NCBI GenBank assembly: GCA_965205155.1
Contig: OZ242033.1
Location: forward strand, 3,720,001 to 3,784,000
Direction of reading: 5' to 3'
Origin: Aldehydirespirator sp965205155
GTDB taxonomy: Bacteria; Actinomycetota; Acidimicrobiia; Acidimicrobiales; Aldehydirespiratoraceae
DNA: 64,000 nt
A program made the position numbers and the translations under genes. Under the pieces are notes generated by a model. The model was not told the DNA's origin. It worked only from the letters and a program-made list of their open reading frames with translations, and ran no database searches. Shown here piece after piece: positions 52,925-63,293 of the stretch. Within the stretch, counting starts at the first letter, position 1, and every line of letters begins with the position of its first letter.

Positions 52925-54472
52925 TCACTCCCATTCGATGGTGGCGGGGGGCTTCGACGTTATGTCGTAGACGACCCGGTTCACGCCGCCGACCTCGGCG
53001 ATGACCCGGCTGCTCATGGCCTCCAGCACATCGTGGGGCAGCCGGGCCCAGTCGGCCGTCATGGCGTCGGAGCTGGTGACGGCCCGGATCACAACCGGGC
53101 GCCCGTAGGTGCGCTCGTCGCCCATGACGCCCACCGTGCGGATGTCGGGCAGCACCGCGAACGACTGCCAGATCTCCCGTTCCAGGCCGGCGCGGCGCAA
53201 CTCCTCCCGGACGATGGCGTCGGCGTGACGAAGGGTGTCGGCCGCCTCCGGGGTCACCTCCCCGATGATGCGTACCGCCAGGCCCGGGCCGGGGAAGGGC
53301 TGGCGATGCACGATGTCATCCGGCAGCCCCAACTCGGCCCCCACCGACCGCACCTCGTCCTTGAACAGCGACCGCAGCGGCTCGACCAGCTCGAAGTCCA
53401 GGTCCTCGGGCAGTCCGCCCACGTTGTGATGGCTCTTGATGGTGGCCGAATGGGTGGTGGCGCCCGACTCGATCACGTCGGGGTACAGCGTCCCCTGCAC
53501 CAGGAACCCGGCGTCGGGGGCGCGGCTGCGGGCTCGCTCGAAGGCCCGGATGAACTGCTCGCCCACCACCCTGCGCTTGGCCTCGGGCTCCGTCACTTCT
53601 TCGAGCGCGCCGAAAAACTCTGCCGCCGCGTCGACCCGCACCAACTCGATCCCGAAGTGCCGGCCGAAGGCGTCCTCCACCTGGTCGGCCTCGCTCTGGC
53701 GCAGCAGACCGGTGTCCACCAGCACGCAGGTGAGCCGGTCGCCTATGGCCCGGTGCACCAGGGCGGCGGCCACCGCGGAGTCCACACCGCCTGAGAGTCC
53801 ACAGATGGCCCGACCGTCGCCGATCTGGTCGCGGATCGAGGCCACCGCGGCCTCGATGATCGAGCGCATCGACCAACTCGGCCCGGCGCGACACCCTTCG
53901 CGCAGGAAGCGTTCCAGCACGGTGCGGCCATTCGGGGTGTGTTCCACCTCCGGATGGAACTGAACCCCGTACAGGCCCCGATCGGCGTCCTCGAAGGCGG
54001 CCACCGGCGACGCCTCGGTGGCCGCGGTGACGGTGGCCCCCGGCGGCGGCTGAGCTATGGCATCGAAGTGGCTCATCCACACCGGCTGGGGCGACGGCAG
54101 GCCCGCGAGCAGGACGCCGCCATCGCCGCTCACCGTCATCTCGGCCCGGCCGTACTCGCCCCGCTCGTTCGGGCCGACCGAGCCGCCCAACTGCTCGGCG
54201 ATGAGCTGGGCCCCGTAGCAGATGCCGAGTATCGGCACGCCGAGGCCGTAGACCTCGGGGTCGAGGCTGGGCGCGCCCTCGACATGCACCGAGGCCGGGC
54301 CGCCGCTGAGGATCACCCCGGCAGGCCGGCGGGCCGCGATCTCGGTCGCGGTGATCGCCGCGGGCACGATCTCGCTGAACACCTCGCACTCGCGTACCCG
54401 TCGGGCGATCAGCTGTGCGTACTGCGCTCCGAAGTCGACCACCAGAACGGTGTCGAAGGCGCCACCGTCCAC
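52925..54472 (-). CDS. guaA: GMP synthase (glutamine-hydrolysing)
   Basis: 515 residues converting XMP to GMP. GATase part: VVDFGAQYAQLIARRVREC, LSGGPASV, ILGICYGAQLIA (Cys) and GVQFHPEVEHT (His/Glu). ATP-pyrophosphatase P-loop: CGLSGGVDSAVAAAL, then QGTLYPDVIES, IKSHHNVGGLP and QPFPGPGLAVRIIGEV, with the dimerisation tail ending PPATIEWE. GTG 54472 is chosen: an ATG at 54505 lies in the loop of a 51-bp palindrome and its extra residues are encoded by the palindrome arm. Follows guaB3 on the same strand. Confidence 0.95.
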   Translation of the reverse strand: MDGGAFDTVLVVDFGAQYAQLIARRVRECEVFSEIVPAAITATEIAARRPAGVILSGGPASVHVEGAPSLDPEVYGLGVPILGICYGAQLIAEQLGGSVGPNERGEYGRAEMTVSGDGGVLLAGLPSPQPVWMSHFDAIAQPPPGATVTAATEASPVAAFEDADRGLYGVQFHPEVEHTPNGRTVLERFLREGCRAGPSWSMRSIIEAAVASIRDQIGDGRAICGLSGGVDSAVAAALVHRAIGDRLTCVLVDTGLLRQSEADQVEDAFGRHFGIELVRVDAAAEFFGALEEVTEPEAKRRVVGEQFIRAFERARSRAPDAGFLVQGTLYPDVIESGATTHSATIKSHHNVGGLPEDLDFELVEPLRSLFKDEVRSVGAELGLPDDIVHRQPFPGPGLAVRIIGEVTPEAADTLRHADAIVREELRRAGLEREIWQSFAVLPDIRTVGVMGDERTYGRPVVIRAVTSSDAMTADWARLPHDVLEAMSSRVIAEVGGVNRVVYDITSKPPATIEWE

Positions 54473-54480
54473 AATTCCGA

Positions 54481-54531
54481 GCTGTATATCGCGCTTTCCT
54501 GTCATAGTGACAAGAAAGCGCGATATACAGC
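54481..54531. promoter_or_regulatory. 51-bp near-perfect palindrome upstream of guaA
   Basis: An 18-bp perfect arm (GCTGTATATCGCGCTTTC, and its complement at 54514-54531), one mismatch, then TGTCA/TGACA around a TAG centre: 23 base pairs. No T-run follows on either strand. It sits 9 bp before the guaA GTG and 30 bp after the guaB3 stop. Confidence 0.85.
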
Positions 54532-54560
54532 CGGGCCGCAGCTGGCTGGGGCAGTTTGGG

Positions 54561-55670
54561 TCACGGCGAGACTACGACGGCGGCGGCCCTCTGGAAGTCC
54601 TTCACATCGGTGTAGCCGCACTTGGCCATGGAAGTCCGCAGCCCGCCCATCATGTTGGTGGTGCCGTCGGGACTGAGGGCGGCTCCATGAAGGATCTCTG
54701 CGAGCGTGCCCCGAGGCTCCACATCCATGATGCGTCCCCGCGGCAGCGTCGGATGGCCCGCCGAGAGGTCCCAGTGCCGGCCCGGGCAGGGAGCGTCGGA
54801 GGCGGAGGCCAGCGGCAGGCCGACCATGGCCGCGTCCGCGCCGCACACGATCGCCTTGGCGATGTCGCCCGCGGTGCGCATCGTCCCGTCGGCGATGACA
54901 TGGCAGTAGACGCCGGTCTCGTCGAGGTGGCGCATGCGGGCGGCGCGGGCGTCGGCGATGGCCGTGGCCTGGGGAGCGTCGAGGCCGAGCACGTGGCGGG
55001 TGGTGCCCACATGTCCCGACCCTGCTCCCACCAGCACACCGGCGGCGCCGGTGCGCATCAGGTGCAGGGCGGCCTGGTAGCTCACGCAGCCCCCGACGAC
55101 GACCGGCGTCTGCATGCGCCGTATGAACGTCTTGAGGTTTAGCGGGTCGCCCGCCGAGGAGACGTGCTCGGCGGAGACGATCGTGCCCGCAATCACCAGC
55201 AGATTGATGTCGGCGGCGATGGCGTGGGGAGCGAGTTCCTCGGCCCGCTGGGGCCTCACCCGGCCGGCGGTTCGCACCCCGGCGGCTGCGATCTGCGAGA
55301 TGCGGGCGGCCACCAGCTCGGGCTGGACAGGCCGGGCGTACAGTTCCCGCAGGCGGGCTGTGGCCGCATCCAGCGGTGCGGCGGCCAGCTCGGCGAGGTC
55401 GGCCTCGGGGTCGGTGCAACGGGTCCAGATGCCCTCCAGGTCGAGCACACCCACTCCCCCGAGCTCTCCCATCCGCACTGCGGTGGCCGGGCTGGTCACG
55501 CTGTCGGTTGCGGCGGCCAGCACCGGGATTTCGAAGCGGTAGGCGTCGATCTGCCAGGAGATGTCCACGTCCTCGAGGTCACGGGTACGCCTGCTGGGGA
55601 TGATGGCGATCTCGTCGAGCCGGTAGGCGCGGCGGCCGGACTTGCCCAGCCCTATCTCGATTTCAGCCAC
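54561..55670 (-). CDS. guaB3: GuaB3 family IMP dehydrogenase-related protein
   Basis: 369 residues, an IMPDH/GMP-reductase barrel without CBS domains. AYRLDEIAIIPSRRTRDLED, PVLAAATDSVTSP, VVVGGCVSYQAALHLMRTGA, HVIADGTMRTAGDIAKAIVC and DGTTNMMGGLRTSMAKCGY are typical. At the catalytic loop, where IMPDH has GSxCTTR, this protein reads GSGHVGTTR, lacking the nucleophilic Cys. Actinobacterial GuaB3 proteins commonly deviate here and their role is not settled. GTG 55670 has a GGAGG site. Transcribed toward guaA. Confidence 0.9.
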   Translation of the reverse strand: MAEIEIGLGKSGRRAYRLDEIAIIPSRRTRDLEDVDISWQIDAYRFEIPVLAAATDSVTSPATAVRMGELGGVGVLDLEGIWTRCTDPEADLAELAAAPLDAATARLRELYARPVQPELVAARISQIAAAGVRTAGRVRPQRAEELAPHAIAADINLLVIAGTIVSAEHVSSAGDPLNLKTFIRRMQTPVVVGGCVSYQAALHLMRTGAAGVLVGAGSGHVGTTRHVLGLDAPQATAIADARAARMRHLDETGVYCHVIADGTMRTAGDIAKAIVCGADAAMVGLPLASASDAPCPGRHWDLSAGHPTLPRGRIMDVEPRGTLAEILHGAALSPDGTTNMMGGLRTSMAKCGYTDVKDFQRAAAVVVSP

Positions 55671-55752
55671 CGCAGTGCCTCCGGTAGTGGAAGCCAGGCA
55701 CTAGGAGCAAGCGCAAACAGGGGGCAGTCCCTCGCTTCGAAATGGTGTGTCT

Positions 55753-55852
55753 CCCGCTCTTTGTTCGCTGCGCTCACGGGCCGCTCGGGCCACGGCCTCG
55801 CCATTCCAAGCCGTTCGAGCAAGGAGAGCGTGTGGCCTACTGGCTCGGCCTC
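55753..55852. repeat. Dispersed repeat, inverted copy 4
   Basis: The reverse complement of 55753-55801 reads GCGAGGCCGTGGCCCGAGCG through CGAACAAAGAGCGGG, and GAGGCCGAGCCAGTA follows in the same relative position (55838-55852). It fills most of the 190-bp guaB3-Nudix spacer. Confidence 0.8.
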
Positions 55853-55860
55853 TGGCGAGC

Positions 55861-56508
55861 CTATCTCGCGGCCGGCCCCAGGATTGCCATCGTGAGGAGC
55901 CGGCGCAGCACCGCCGCGGTCGCCCCCCACACGGTGTCGCCGTGGAGCTCGAAGAAGGTCATCGTGCGGTCACCGCCGAAGGCTTCTCCCAGCGACCAGA
56001 TCTCCTCCCGCCATGCTTCGGGGTCGGTCAGCTCAGCCAGCGGGACGTGTAGCACCTGTTCCACCTCGACCGGGTCGGGCACCAGTTCGGGGCGCCGGTC
56101 CACGGTGGCCACGAACGGGCACACCAGAGACCGGGACCCGACGGTGACGAAGCTGTCGAGCCGGCCGATCCGGGAAACGGCGGCCGAATCCAGAGCGATC
56201 TCCTCGGTCGCTTCCCGCAGTGCGGTGGTCCACAAGTCGGCGTCGCCCGGCTCGCGCCTGCCGCCGGGAAACGAGACTTCTCCCGCGTGGTGCCGTAGAT
56301 GCCAGGAGCGTCGGGTGAGCACCACCCACGGCTCGCCGCAGTGCTCGTAGAGCAGCACCAGCACCGCGGAGGGCGCCGACCCCGGTGGCACCGTCGCGGG
56401 CGAGGGAACGAACCCGGGCGGGGTGTCCATCACCGCCTGCAGCACCCGTTCCAGGCTCAGGCGGCGTCGGTGCTCCGGAAGCTCGGCCCATGGCGGCGCT
56501 CCGCCCAT
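55861..56508 (-). CDS. Nudix hydrolase, CoA pyrophosphatase (NudL) type
   Basis: 215 residues from ATG 56508; upstream sequence (PAPAGRGGSQHIPRP) also resembles this family's N terminus but has no start codon. The Nudix box reads FPGGRREPGD then TTALREATEEIAL, the NudL/COG0494 variant with GGRxEPGD. VVLTRRSWHLRHHAGEVSFP is the preceding conserved block. Members hydrolyse CoA and acyl-CoA. It lies just downstream of a 55-residue conserved-looking gene. Substrate inferred from subfamily. Confidence 0.78.
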   Translation of the reverse strand: MGGAPPWAELPEHRRRLSLERVLQAVMDTPPGFVPSPATVPPGSAPSAVLVLLYEHCGEPWVVLTRRSWHLRHHAGEVSFPGGRREPGDADLWTTALREATEEIALDSAAVSRIGRLDSFVTVGSRSLVCPFVATVDRRPELVPDPVEVEQVLHVPLAELTDPEAWREEIWSLGEAFGGDRTMTFFELHGDTVWGATAAVLRRLLTMAILGPAAR

Positions 56509-56606
56509 CCGGGCATTGGCGGGACGGGGTATGTGCTGGGATCCGCCCCTGCCGGCAGGGGCCGGCGGCGGATCGAACAACGCCGCGGTCGGTGCGGTCG
56601 AGTCGG

Positions 56607-56774
56607 TCAGGATTCCGGCCCGTCGCCGGCCGCGGTGGCGGCCAGATCCCGGAGAAGCTCCCTTAGGCCACCGGTCTTGAGGTCGCTCATCACCCGGCCC
56701 GGCGGGGTCTCGCCCCGCTCCCACTCCTCCCAGTGGTCCAGCAGCTTGCGCGGGTCCGGGGGCGGCCGATCCAT
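56607..56774 (-). CDS. Small protein upstream of the Nudix gene
   Basis: 55 residues: DPRKLLDHWEEWERGETPPG, then RVMSDLKTGGLRELLRDLAA. The Trp/Glu-rich helix and the PGRVMSDLKTGGL element look like a genuine conserved short protein of actinobacteria, but I cannot name it. ATG 56774 lacks a good ribosome site. Probably co-transcribed with the Nudix hydrolase. Confidence 0.55.
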   Translation of the reverse strand: MDRPPPDPRKLLDHWEEWERGETPPGRVMSDLKTGGLRELLRDLAATAAGDGPES

Positions 56775-56881
56775 CTGAGTGAGGCTACCGGCGCCTCTCC
56801 GAGTCGAGAGTTGCGAAGGGGCCGACCCCCGCGAAGCGGCCCAGGCCGGGACCAACCGAACCGTGCGGAGCGAGGACGCGC

Positions 56882-56910
56882 AGGAGCCCGAGCTCATCGC
56901 TCGGGCTCCT
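56882..56910. terminator. Hairpin after groEL
   Basis: AGGAGCCCGAGC / GCTCGGGCTCCT, a perfect 12-bp stem with loop TCATC, 27 bp after the groEL stop. The T-tract is poor on the minus strand (GCGCGTCC follows), so it may work as a stabilising stem or a rho-assisted terminator. Confidence 0.6.
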
Positions 56911-56936
56911 TTGGGGGGTTCGCGGGAAGCGAACGG

Positions 56937-58583
<1,647 letters not shown>

Positions 58584-58591
58584 CGGCGACC

Positions 58592-58882
58592 TCAGACGAC
58601 CTTGGCCAGCACGTCGCGGGCATTGAGGATGAGCAGGTCTTCGCCGTCGACGGTGATCTCGGTGCCGCCATACTTGGAATAGACGACGGTGTCGCCCACG
58701 CCGACATCCATGGGGATGAGTTCACCGCTGTCATCGGACCGGCGACCGGGGCCGACCGCCAGTACCTCGCCCTGCTGGGGCTTCTCTTTGGCGGTGTCGG
58801 GGATGACGAGACCACTGGCCGTGGTCTCCTCGGCGTCGCCGGGCCGCACAACGATGCGATCATCGAGTGGCTGCAGATTCAT
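58592..58882 (-). CDS. groS: Co-chaperonin GroES (10 kDa)
   Basis: 96 residues: LQPLDDRIVVRPGDAEETTA, the mobile loop TASGLVIPDTAKEKPQQGEV, VGPGRRSDDSGELIPMDV and YSKYGGTEI. Caps the GroEL ring. ATG 58882 follows a GGGAGG site. A CIRCE operator lies 50 bp upstream, so heat-shock control by HrcA is expected. Confidence 0.96.
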   Translation of the reverse strand: MNLQPLDDRIVVRPGDAEETTASGLVIPDTAKEKPQQGEVLAVGPGRRSDDSGELIPMDVGVGDTVVYSKYGGTEITVDGEDLLILNARDVLAKVV

Positions 58883-58931
58883 GTGTCCTCCCGGACTCCT
58901 TGTTCTTGGTGTTCTTGGACTAACACGGGCG

Positions 58932-58958
58932 TTGGCACTCTCCCGTGGCGAGTGCCAA
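58932..58958. promoter_or_regulatory. CIRCE operator for HrcA
   Basis: TTGGCACTC-N9-GAGTGCCAA, a perfect 9-bp inverted repeat with the CIRCE spacing, differing from the consensus TTAGCACTC only at one symmetrical position. Located before groES. Confidence 0.9.
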
Positions 58959-59003
58959 CGATACGGCCCGACATACGGACCCGCAACGCGCGAAGACGGC
59001 GAT

Positions 59004-60053
59004 TCAGTCCTCCGGCAGGCCCAATGAGGGGTCGGCGCCGACCGTGAGCGGGGAGGGCCCATCGGCCTGCAAACGCCACCAAGCGGCCGCGGCCACCATG
59101 GCTGCGTTGTCGGTGCACATGGCCCGGCTCGGCAGGTAGGCGGCCAGCCCGTCGGCCGCACACGCATCGAGCGTCATCTCCCGCAGCCGGCTGTTGGCCG
59201 CGACCCCGCCCGCCAGGCACAGGCCCCGGGCGTCGTGGACGGCCGCGGCCCTGCGAGCCTTGGCCACCAGCACGTCCGCCACAGCCTCCTGGAATGACGC
59301 GGCCACATCCTCGGTCGTGGAATCGGGATGGCGCCGGAGGTGGTTGATAACCGAGGTCTTCAGGCCGCTGAAGGAGAAGTTCCAGCCGTCGTGCAGCATC
59401 GCCCGGGGGAAGGCGATCGCGCCGGGGTCACCCTGCCCGCTCATCCGGTCGATCACGGGACCGCCCGGATAGCCGAGCCCCATGTAGCGAGCCACCTTGT
59501 CGAAGGCCTCGCCGGCAGCGTCATCGAGGGTTGCTCCCAGCACCCGGTAGCGCAGACGATCCTCCATCAGCACGAGCATGGTGTGGCCGCCCGACACGAG
59601 TATCACCACCACGGGCAACTCCAGGCTCGGCTCATCGAGGAAGGCCGCGTGAAGATGGGCCTCCAGGTGGTTGACGGCCACGAAGGGCACGTCCCAAACC
59701 AGCGCCAGCGCCTTGGCCGCCGACACGCCGACCAGCAGCGCCCCCACTAGACCCGGACCGGCGGTCGCCGCCACCGCGGCGATGTCCGAGTCGTCCAGAG
59801 CCGACTCCACCAGCGCCTGCGACATCACCGGCACGAACCGCTCCACGTGGGCCCGCCCGGCCACCTCGGGGACAACTCCCCCGTAGCGGGCATGCAGATC
59901 GACCTGGCTGGACACCACCGACGAGAGAACCTGCTGCCCGCCGGCTACCACCGCTACGGCCGTCTCGTCACACGAGGTCTCGATGCCGAGAATGGCGGCG
60001 TCCGGCGCGAGGGTCGGACCCGTCGGTCCCCCGATGGCACCGGCTGCGGTCAC
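59004..60053 (-). CDS. tsaD: tRNA N6-threonylcarbamoyladenosine synthase catalytic subunit
   Basis: 349 residues of the Kae1/TsaD ASKHA fold. ILGIETSCDETAVAVV, VNHLEAHLHAAF (HxxxH metal site), VSGGHTMLVLM, WNFSFSGLKTSVI and LAGGVAANSRLREM. Transfers threonylcarbamoyl onto A37 of ANN-decoding tRNAs. GTG 60053 is preferred: it has a GGGGGA site and a 4-nt GTGA overlap with the tsaB stop; an in-frame ATG six codons upstream has none. Third gene of tsaE-tsaB-tsaD. Confidence 0.94.
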   Translation of the reverse strand: MTAAGAIGGPTGPTLAPDAAILGIETSCDETAVAVVAGGQQVLSSVVSSQVDLHARYGGVVPEVAGRAHVERFVPVMSQALVESALDDSDIAAVAATAGPGLVGALLVGVSAAKALALVWDVPFVAVNHLEAHLHAAFLDEPSLELPVVVILVSGGHTMLVLMEDRLRYRVLGATLDDAAGEAFDKVARYMGLGYPGGPVIDRMSGQGDPGAIAFPRAMLHDGWNFSFSGLKTSVINHLRRHPDSTTEDVAASFQEAVADVLVAKARRAAAVHDARGLCLAGGVAANSRLREMTLDACAADGLAAYLPSRAMCTDNAAMVAAAAWWRLQADGPSPLTVGADPSLGLPED

Positions 60054-60745
60054 GATCCGTCCCCCGTCCATCTGGCTTTCGCGTCGGGGCGGCGGAGGTA
60101 CAGCGGCTCGATCTCGTCGGGACGCACGAACTCCTCTCGCATGGCCCGGGCGTGGGCCAGCAGCACCAGGGACTCAGCCGAGGGGTGGGCGAAGCCAGGG
60201 TCGGCCAGTTCCACGCCCCGCAACCCGTCGAACATCGACGCGTAGCGCGCCGCGCCGTCTCCCACGACCACCGTCTCATCGCCGCGGGCCAGCATCTGCG
60301 ACACGACGTGGTCGGGCACGCCGACCTCGGGCTCGGTCAGGCGCCGCACGCCCCCGGGGAGGCAGCCGTACCGGGCGTGGAACACCTCGCCGCGGCGGGC
60401 GTCGATCATCACCGCGATGGTGCGGCCCGTGTGGCGCAGCGGGTAGGCGACCAGATCGAGGCTGGTGACCGCGACCATCGGCACCCGCAGGGCGTGCGCC
60501 ATCGTGATCGCGGTGGTCACACCCACCCGAAGCCCGGTGTAGAGCCCCGGACCGACATCGACCGCGACCGCGCCCAGGTCTCGCAGCGAGACGTCGGCGT
60601 GGACGCACGCCGCCTGAATCTGGGGGGCGAGCAGCTCGGCGTGTCGGCGCTCGCGGGTGGCCTGGACCGATGCTCGCACGCCCTCGTGGCCTCCGATGGC
60701 GCAGCCGACGCGGCCGGTCGCGGACTCGATCCCGAGTATCAGCAC
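60050..60745 (-). CDS. tsaB: tRNA threonylcarbamoyladenosine biosynthesis protein TsaB
   Basis: 231 residues, inactive ASKHA partner of TsaD. VLILGIESATGRVGCAIGG, RRHAELLAPQI, VDVGPGLYTGLRVGVTTA and MIDARRGEVFHARYG are typical. GTG 60745 overlaps the tsaE stop by several bases. The C terminus reads LYLRRPDAKARWTGDGS; the usual RimI acetyltransferase gene, often between tsaB and tsaD, is absent. Confidence 0.93.
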   Translation of the reverse strand: MLILGIESATGRVGCAIGGHEGVRASVQATRERRHAELLAPQIQAACVHADVSLRDLGAVAVDVGPGLYTGLRVGVTTAITMAHALRVPMVAVTSLDLVAYPLRHTGRTIAVMIDARRGEVFHARYGCLPGGVRRLTEPEVGVPDHVVSQMLARGDETVVVGDGAARYASMFDGLRGVELADPGFAHPSAESLVLLAHARAMREEFVRPDEIEPLYLRRPDAKARWTGDGS

Positions 60746-61221
60746 GGCCGAGTCCAAGGCTCGAGAGCGGCCTTCAACCGGTCGGTGCGGTGCTGCCAAG
60801 ACTCACCGTGGCTGCGCAGCTCGAAGCTGCGGTCGTTGTCGCCGGAGCCGAAGCGGATCGTCACCGACAGGTGCTCGGCGGGCAGGGCGGACGCGATGGT
60901 GTCGCCCCACTCGACCAGGGTCACACCCTCGTCGAGAAGCTCGGGCAGGGCCAGATCGCTCACCTCTTCAGGATCGTCGAAGCGATATACGTCGAGGTGG
61001 TTGACCACCAGGCGGCCCTCATAGCGGTTGGCCAGAGTGAAGGTGGGGCTGGTGACCGGTGCGGTCACCCCCAGGGTGGCCGCGAAACCCTGCACGAAGG
61101 CCGTCTTGCCCGCGCCGAGGTCCCCGACGAGCACCACCACGTCGCCGGCGTCCGCCACTGCCGCAACGGCCCCGCCGAGAACTCTCGTCTCGTCGACGGT
61201 GGCCGTGCTACACGCGATCAT
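60739..61221 (-). CDS. tsaE: tRNA threonylcarbamoyladenosine biosynthesis ATPase TsaE
   Basis: 160 residues. Walker A GDLGAGKTAFVQGFAATLG, then VTSPTFTLANRYEGRLV, HLDVYRFDDPEEV, and VTLVEWGDTIASALP. It powers the TsaB-TsaD complex. The C-terminal 20 residues (ALEPWTRPC) are a little longer than usual. First gene of the tsaE-tsaB-tsaD operon. Confidence 0.93.
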   Translation of the reverse strand: MIACSTATVDETRVLGGAVAAVADAGDVVVLVGDLGAGKTAFVQGFAATLGVTAPVTSPTFTLANRYEGRLVVNHLDVYRFDDPEEVSDLALPELLDEGVTLVEWGDTIASALPAEHLSVTIRFGSGDNDRSFELRSHGESWQHRTDRLKAALEPWTRPC

Positions 61222-61257
61222 CCGGGCCTTGGAGGACGCGCTGACAAGCGGGTGGTC

Positions 61258-62139
61258 TCACCCCTCAATCGTACCGACGGCGCTACCCACAGCCTTGGCC
61301 ACTGCGGCCACCGCCAGGAGCCGAACATCGTCGGTAGCCGCGGGCACCTCGCCGGTGGCCGCGGTCACCACCGCATCGCCGTCGGACCGGGAGTGGGCCG
61401 GTACCAGGGCCCGGGCCAAGCCGTCGTGTCCTCCCTGGGCCACCCAGAAGCACTCGAGCTTGGTCAGCGCCGCGTTGGTGACGACGACGCCGAGGGTCGT
61501 GTTGGCAAACGGGTTCGCCCCGCCCTCCCACTGCTCGAATGTTCCGGCCGCGACCTGTTCGAGTATCTGCTGCGACTCGGGCGGCGGGCTGCCCGCCGCG
61601 TTGAGGGCCACGACCGCGCTGACGACCAACCCGTCCCGGCGCACGGTGGCGATGCCCAGCCCGCCGGGTTCTGCGTTCTCCGCGCCGAGCCACTTGGACA
61701 CGGTGGCGCCGGTGCCGGCTCCGACCGAGCCCGTCTCAGATGCGGCGGTTCGATTCGTAGCCGCGTGCCGGCCGGCAGCGGCACCAGGACGGACGGCCGA
61801 GTCCCCGACGCCGAGGTCGTAGAGGGCCATGGCCACCACGATGGGCACCGGACCGTGGCGGGTGTCGAACCCCCGCCCCTCGGCCTCGAGAACCTCCATG
61901 ACCCCGTCGGCTGAGGCCAACCCGAAGGCGGAGCCGCCGGTGAGCACTACTGCATCCACGCAGTCGACCAGCCGCTCGGGTGCCAGCAACGCGAAGTCGC
62001 GGGTGGCCGGGGCACCGCCGCGCACCTCGCCCGAGGCGGTGGTGCCGGGCGGGAGAACGATCACGGTGCAGCCGGTGCGGGCCACCGGATCGGTCCAATG
62101 ACCGATCTCGACCCCGGGGACTAGCAGGTCGACCGGCAC
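61258..62139 (-). CDS. P1/S58-family (DmpA-like) peptidase
   Basis: 293 residues. VEIGHWTDPVARTGCTVIVL, DAVVLTGGSAFGLASADGVM, IVVAMALYDLG and the region NPFANTTLGVVVTNAALTK, where autocleavage before a nucleophilic Ser/Thr is expected in this family. Members are aminopeptidases or beta-peptidyl amidases. GTG 62139 start. It lies between alr and tsaE on the same strand with short spacers; the physiological substrate is unknown. Confidence 0.85.
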   Translation of the reverse strand: MPVDLLVPGVEIGHWTDPVARTGCTVIVLPPGTTASGEVRGGAPATRDFALLAPERLVDCVDAVVLTGGSAFGLASADGVMEVLEAEGRGFDTRHGPVPIVVAMALYDLGVGDSAVRPGAAAGRHAATNRTAASETGSVGAGTGATVSKWLGAENAEPGGLGIATVRRDGLVVSAVVALNAAGSPPPESQQILEQVAAGTFEQWEGGANPFANTTLGVVVTNAALTKLECFWVAQGGHDGLARALVPAHSRSDGDAVVTAATGEVPAATDDVRLLAVAAVAKAVGSAVGTIEG

Positions 62140-62147
62140 GTTCGAAC

Positions 62148-63293
62148 CTACACGGCTACCCGGGGAACCCGGGCGGAGATGGAGGTCAGGACCTCGTAGG
62201 CGATGGTGCCGAGCCGTTGCGCAACCTCTGTGGCGGTGATCTCCTCTGAGCCCTGGCGGCCGATGAGAACGACCTCATCACCGACTGTGGCCTCGCCCGC
62301 GATGGCCGGATCGAGGTCGACCATCAGCTGGTCCATCGTCACCGCGCCCACGATCGGGCACCGGTGGCCGCGTACCAGCACTTCAACCCCGGCCGGGCCG
62401 CTGTCACGGCGTACGCCGTCGGCGTATCCGAGGGCGACGGTGGCAACCCGCGTTGGCTGGTCGGCCCGCCAATGACGTCCGTACGACACGGTCTCACCGG
62501 CAGCCACGGTCCGCACCGCGGTCACCCGCGACACCAATTCGAGCGCGGGCTCTAGTTCGATGGCGCCCTCAAGCTCCAGCGAGGGCGGGACGCCGTAGAT
62601 GGCGATGCCGGTCCGGACCATGTCGCGGCGGGCGTCGGGATGGGCCAGCAGCCCCGCCGAGTTGGCGGCGTGCACGATGCCGGTGGGCAGGCTGTCTCGC
62701 CGCAACGCGGCCAGGGCCCTGTCGAAACGGGCCACCTGCTCTGCTGTGAACGGATCGTTGGGGACGTCCGCGATGGCGAGGTGTGTCCACACGCCTTCGA
62801 GGTGGAGCCGCTGTCCGGCCGCTCGCAGTGCTCCGGACACCGCTTCGAGTTCGGTGGGCAGCGCGCCCATCCGGTGCATGCCGGTGTCCACCTTGAGGTG
62901 GACGGCGCGGGTGGGTCCCGGTGCAGTTGCCAGCGCCTCGATCCCCGCGGCCGACGCCACTGTGAACCGGACCCGTTCCGGGCAGCTGACGGGCGCACCG
63001 GCCGCGAGCTCCGGTGCGACCTCGGACAGTAGGAGAACGGGTGCGTCACTGCCGGCCATCTCGGCGGCTTCGGCCACCTCCAGCGCCTCGGGGATCGTGG
63101 CCACGCCCAACCACGACGCACCCCCCGCGAGGGCAGCCCGGGCCGCGGTAACGGCACCGTGCCCGTAGCCATCGGCCTTGACGACCGCGCACAGACCCGC
63201 GCGGCCGGCTCGCTCGGCCAGGCGCCGGACGTTCGCCACTATGGCGGCGCTCCTAACCCTCACCAGGCGCGCCGTAAGGCCGGAGGCGCTCAC
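62148..63293 (-). CDS. alr: Alanine racemase
   Basis: 381 residues, PLP enzyme making D-alanine for the cell wall. The PLP lysine is in CAVVKADGYGHGAVTAARAA. HLKVDTGMHRMGALP, the catalytic Tyr in VALGYADGVRRD, and VTMDQLMVDLDP follow. GTG 63293 overlaps the stop of the 39-residue ORF just upstream (GTGA). In an nnrD-alr-(S58)-tsaE-tsaB-tsaD order, common in bacteria. Confidence 0.95.
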   Translation of the reverse strand: MSASGLTARLVRVRSAAIVANVRRLAERAGRAGLCAVVKADGYGHGAVTAARAALAGGASWLGVATIPEALEVAEAAEMAGSDAPVLLLSEVAPELAAGAPVSCPERVRFTVASAAGIEALATAPGPTRAVHLKVDTGMHRMGALPTELEAVSGALRAAGQRLHLEGVWTHLAIADVPNDPFTAEQVARFDRALAALRRDSLPTGIVHAANSAGLLAHPDARRDMVRTGIAIYGVPPSLELEGAIELEPALELVSRVTAVRTVAAGETVSYGRHWRADQPTRVATVALGYADGVRRDSGPAGVEVLVRGHRCPIVGAVTMDQLMVDLDPAIAGEATVGDEVVLIGRQGSEEITATEVAQRLGTIAYEVLTSISARVPRVAV

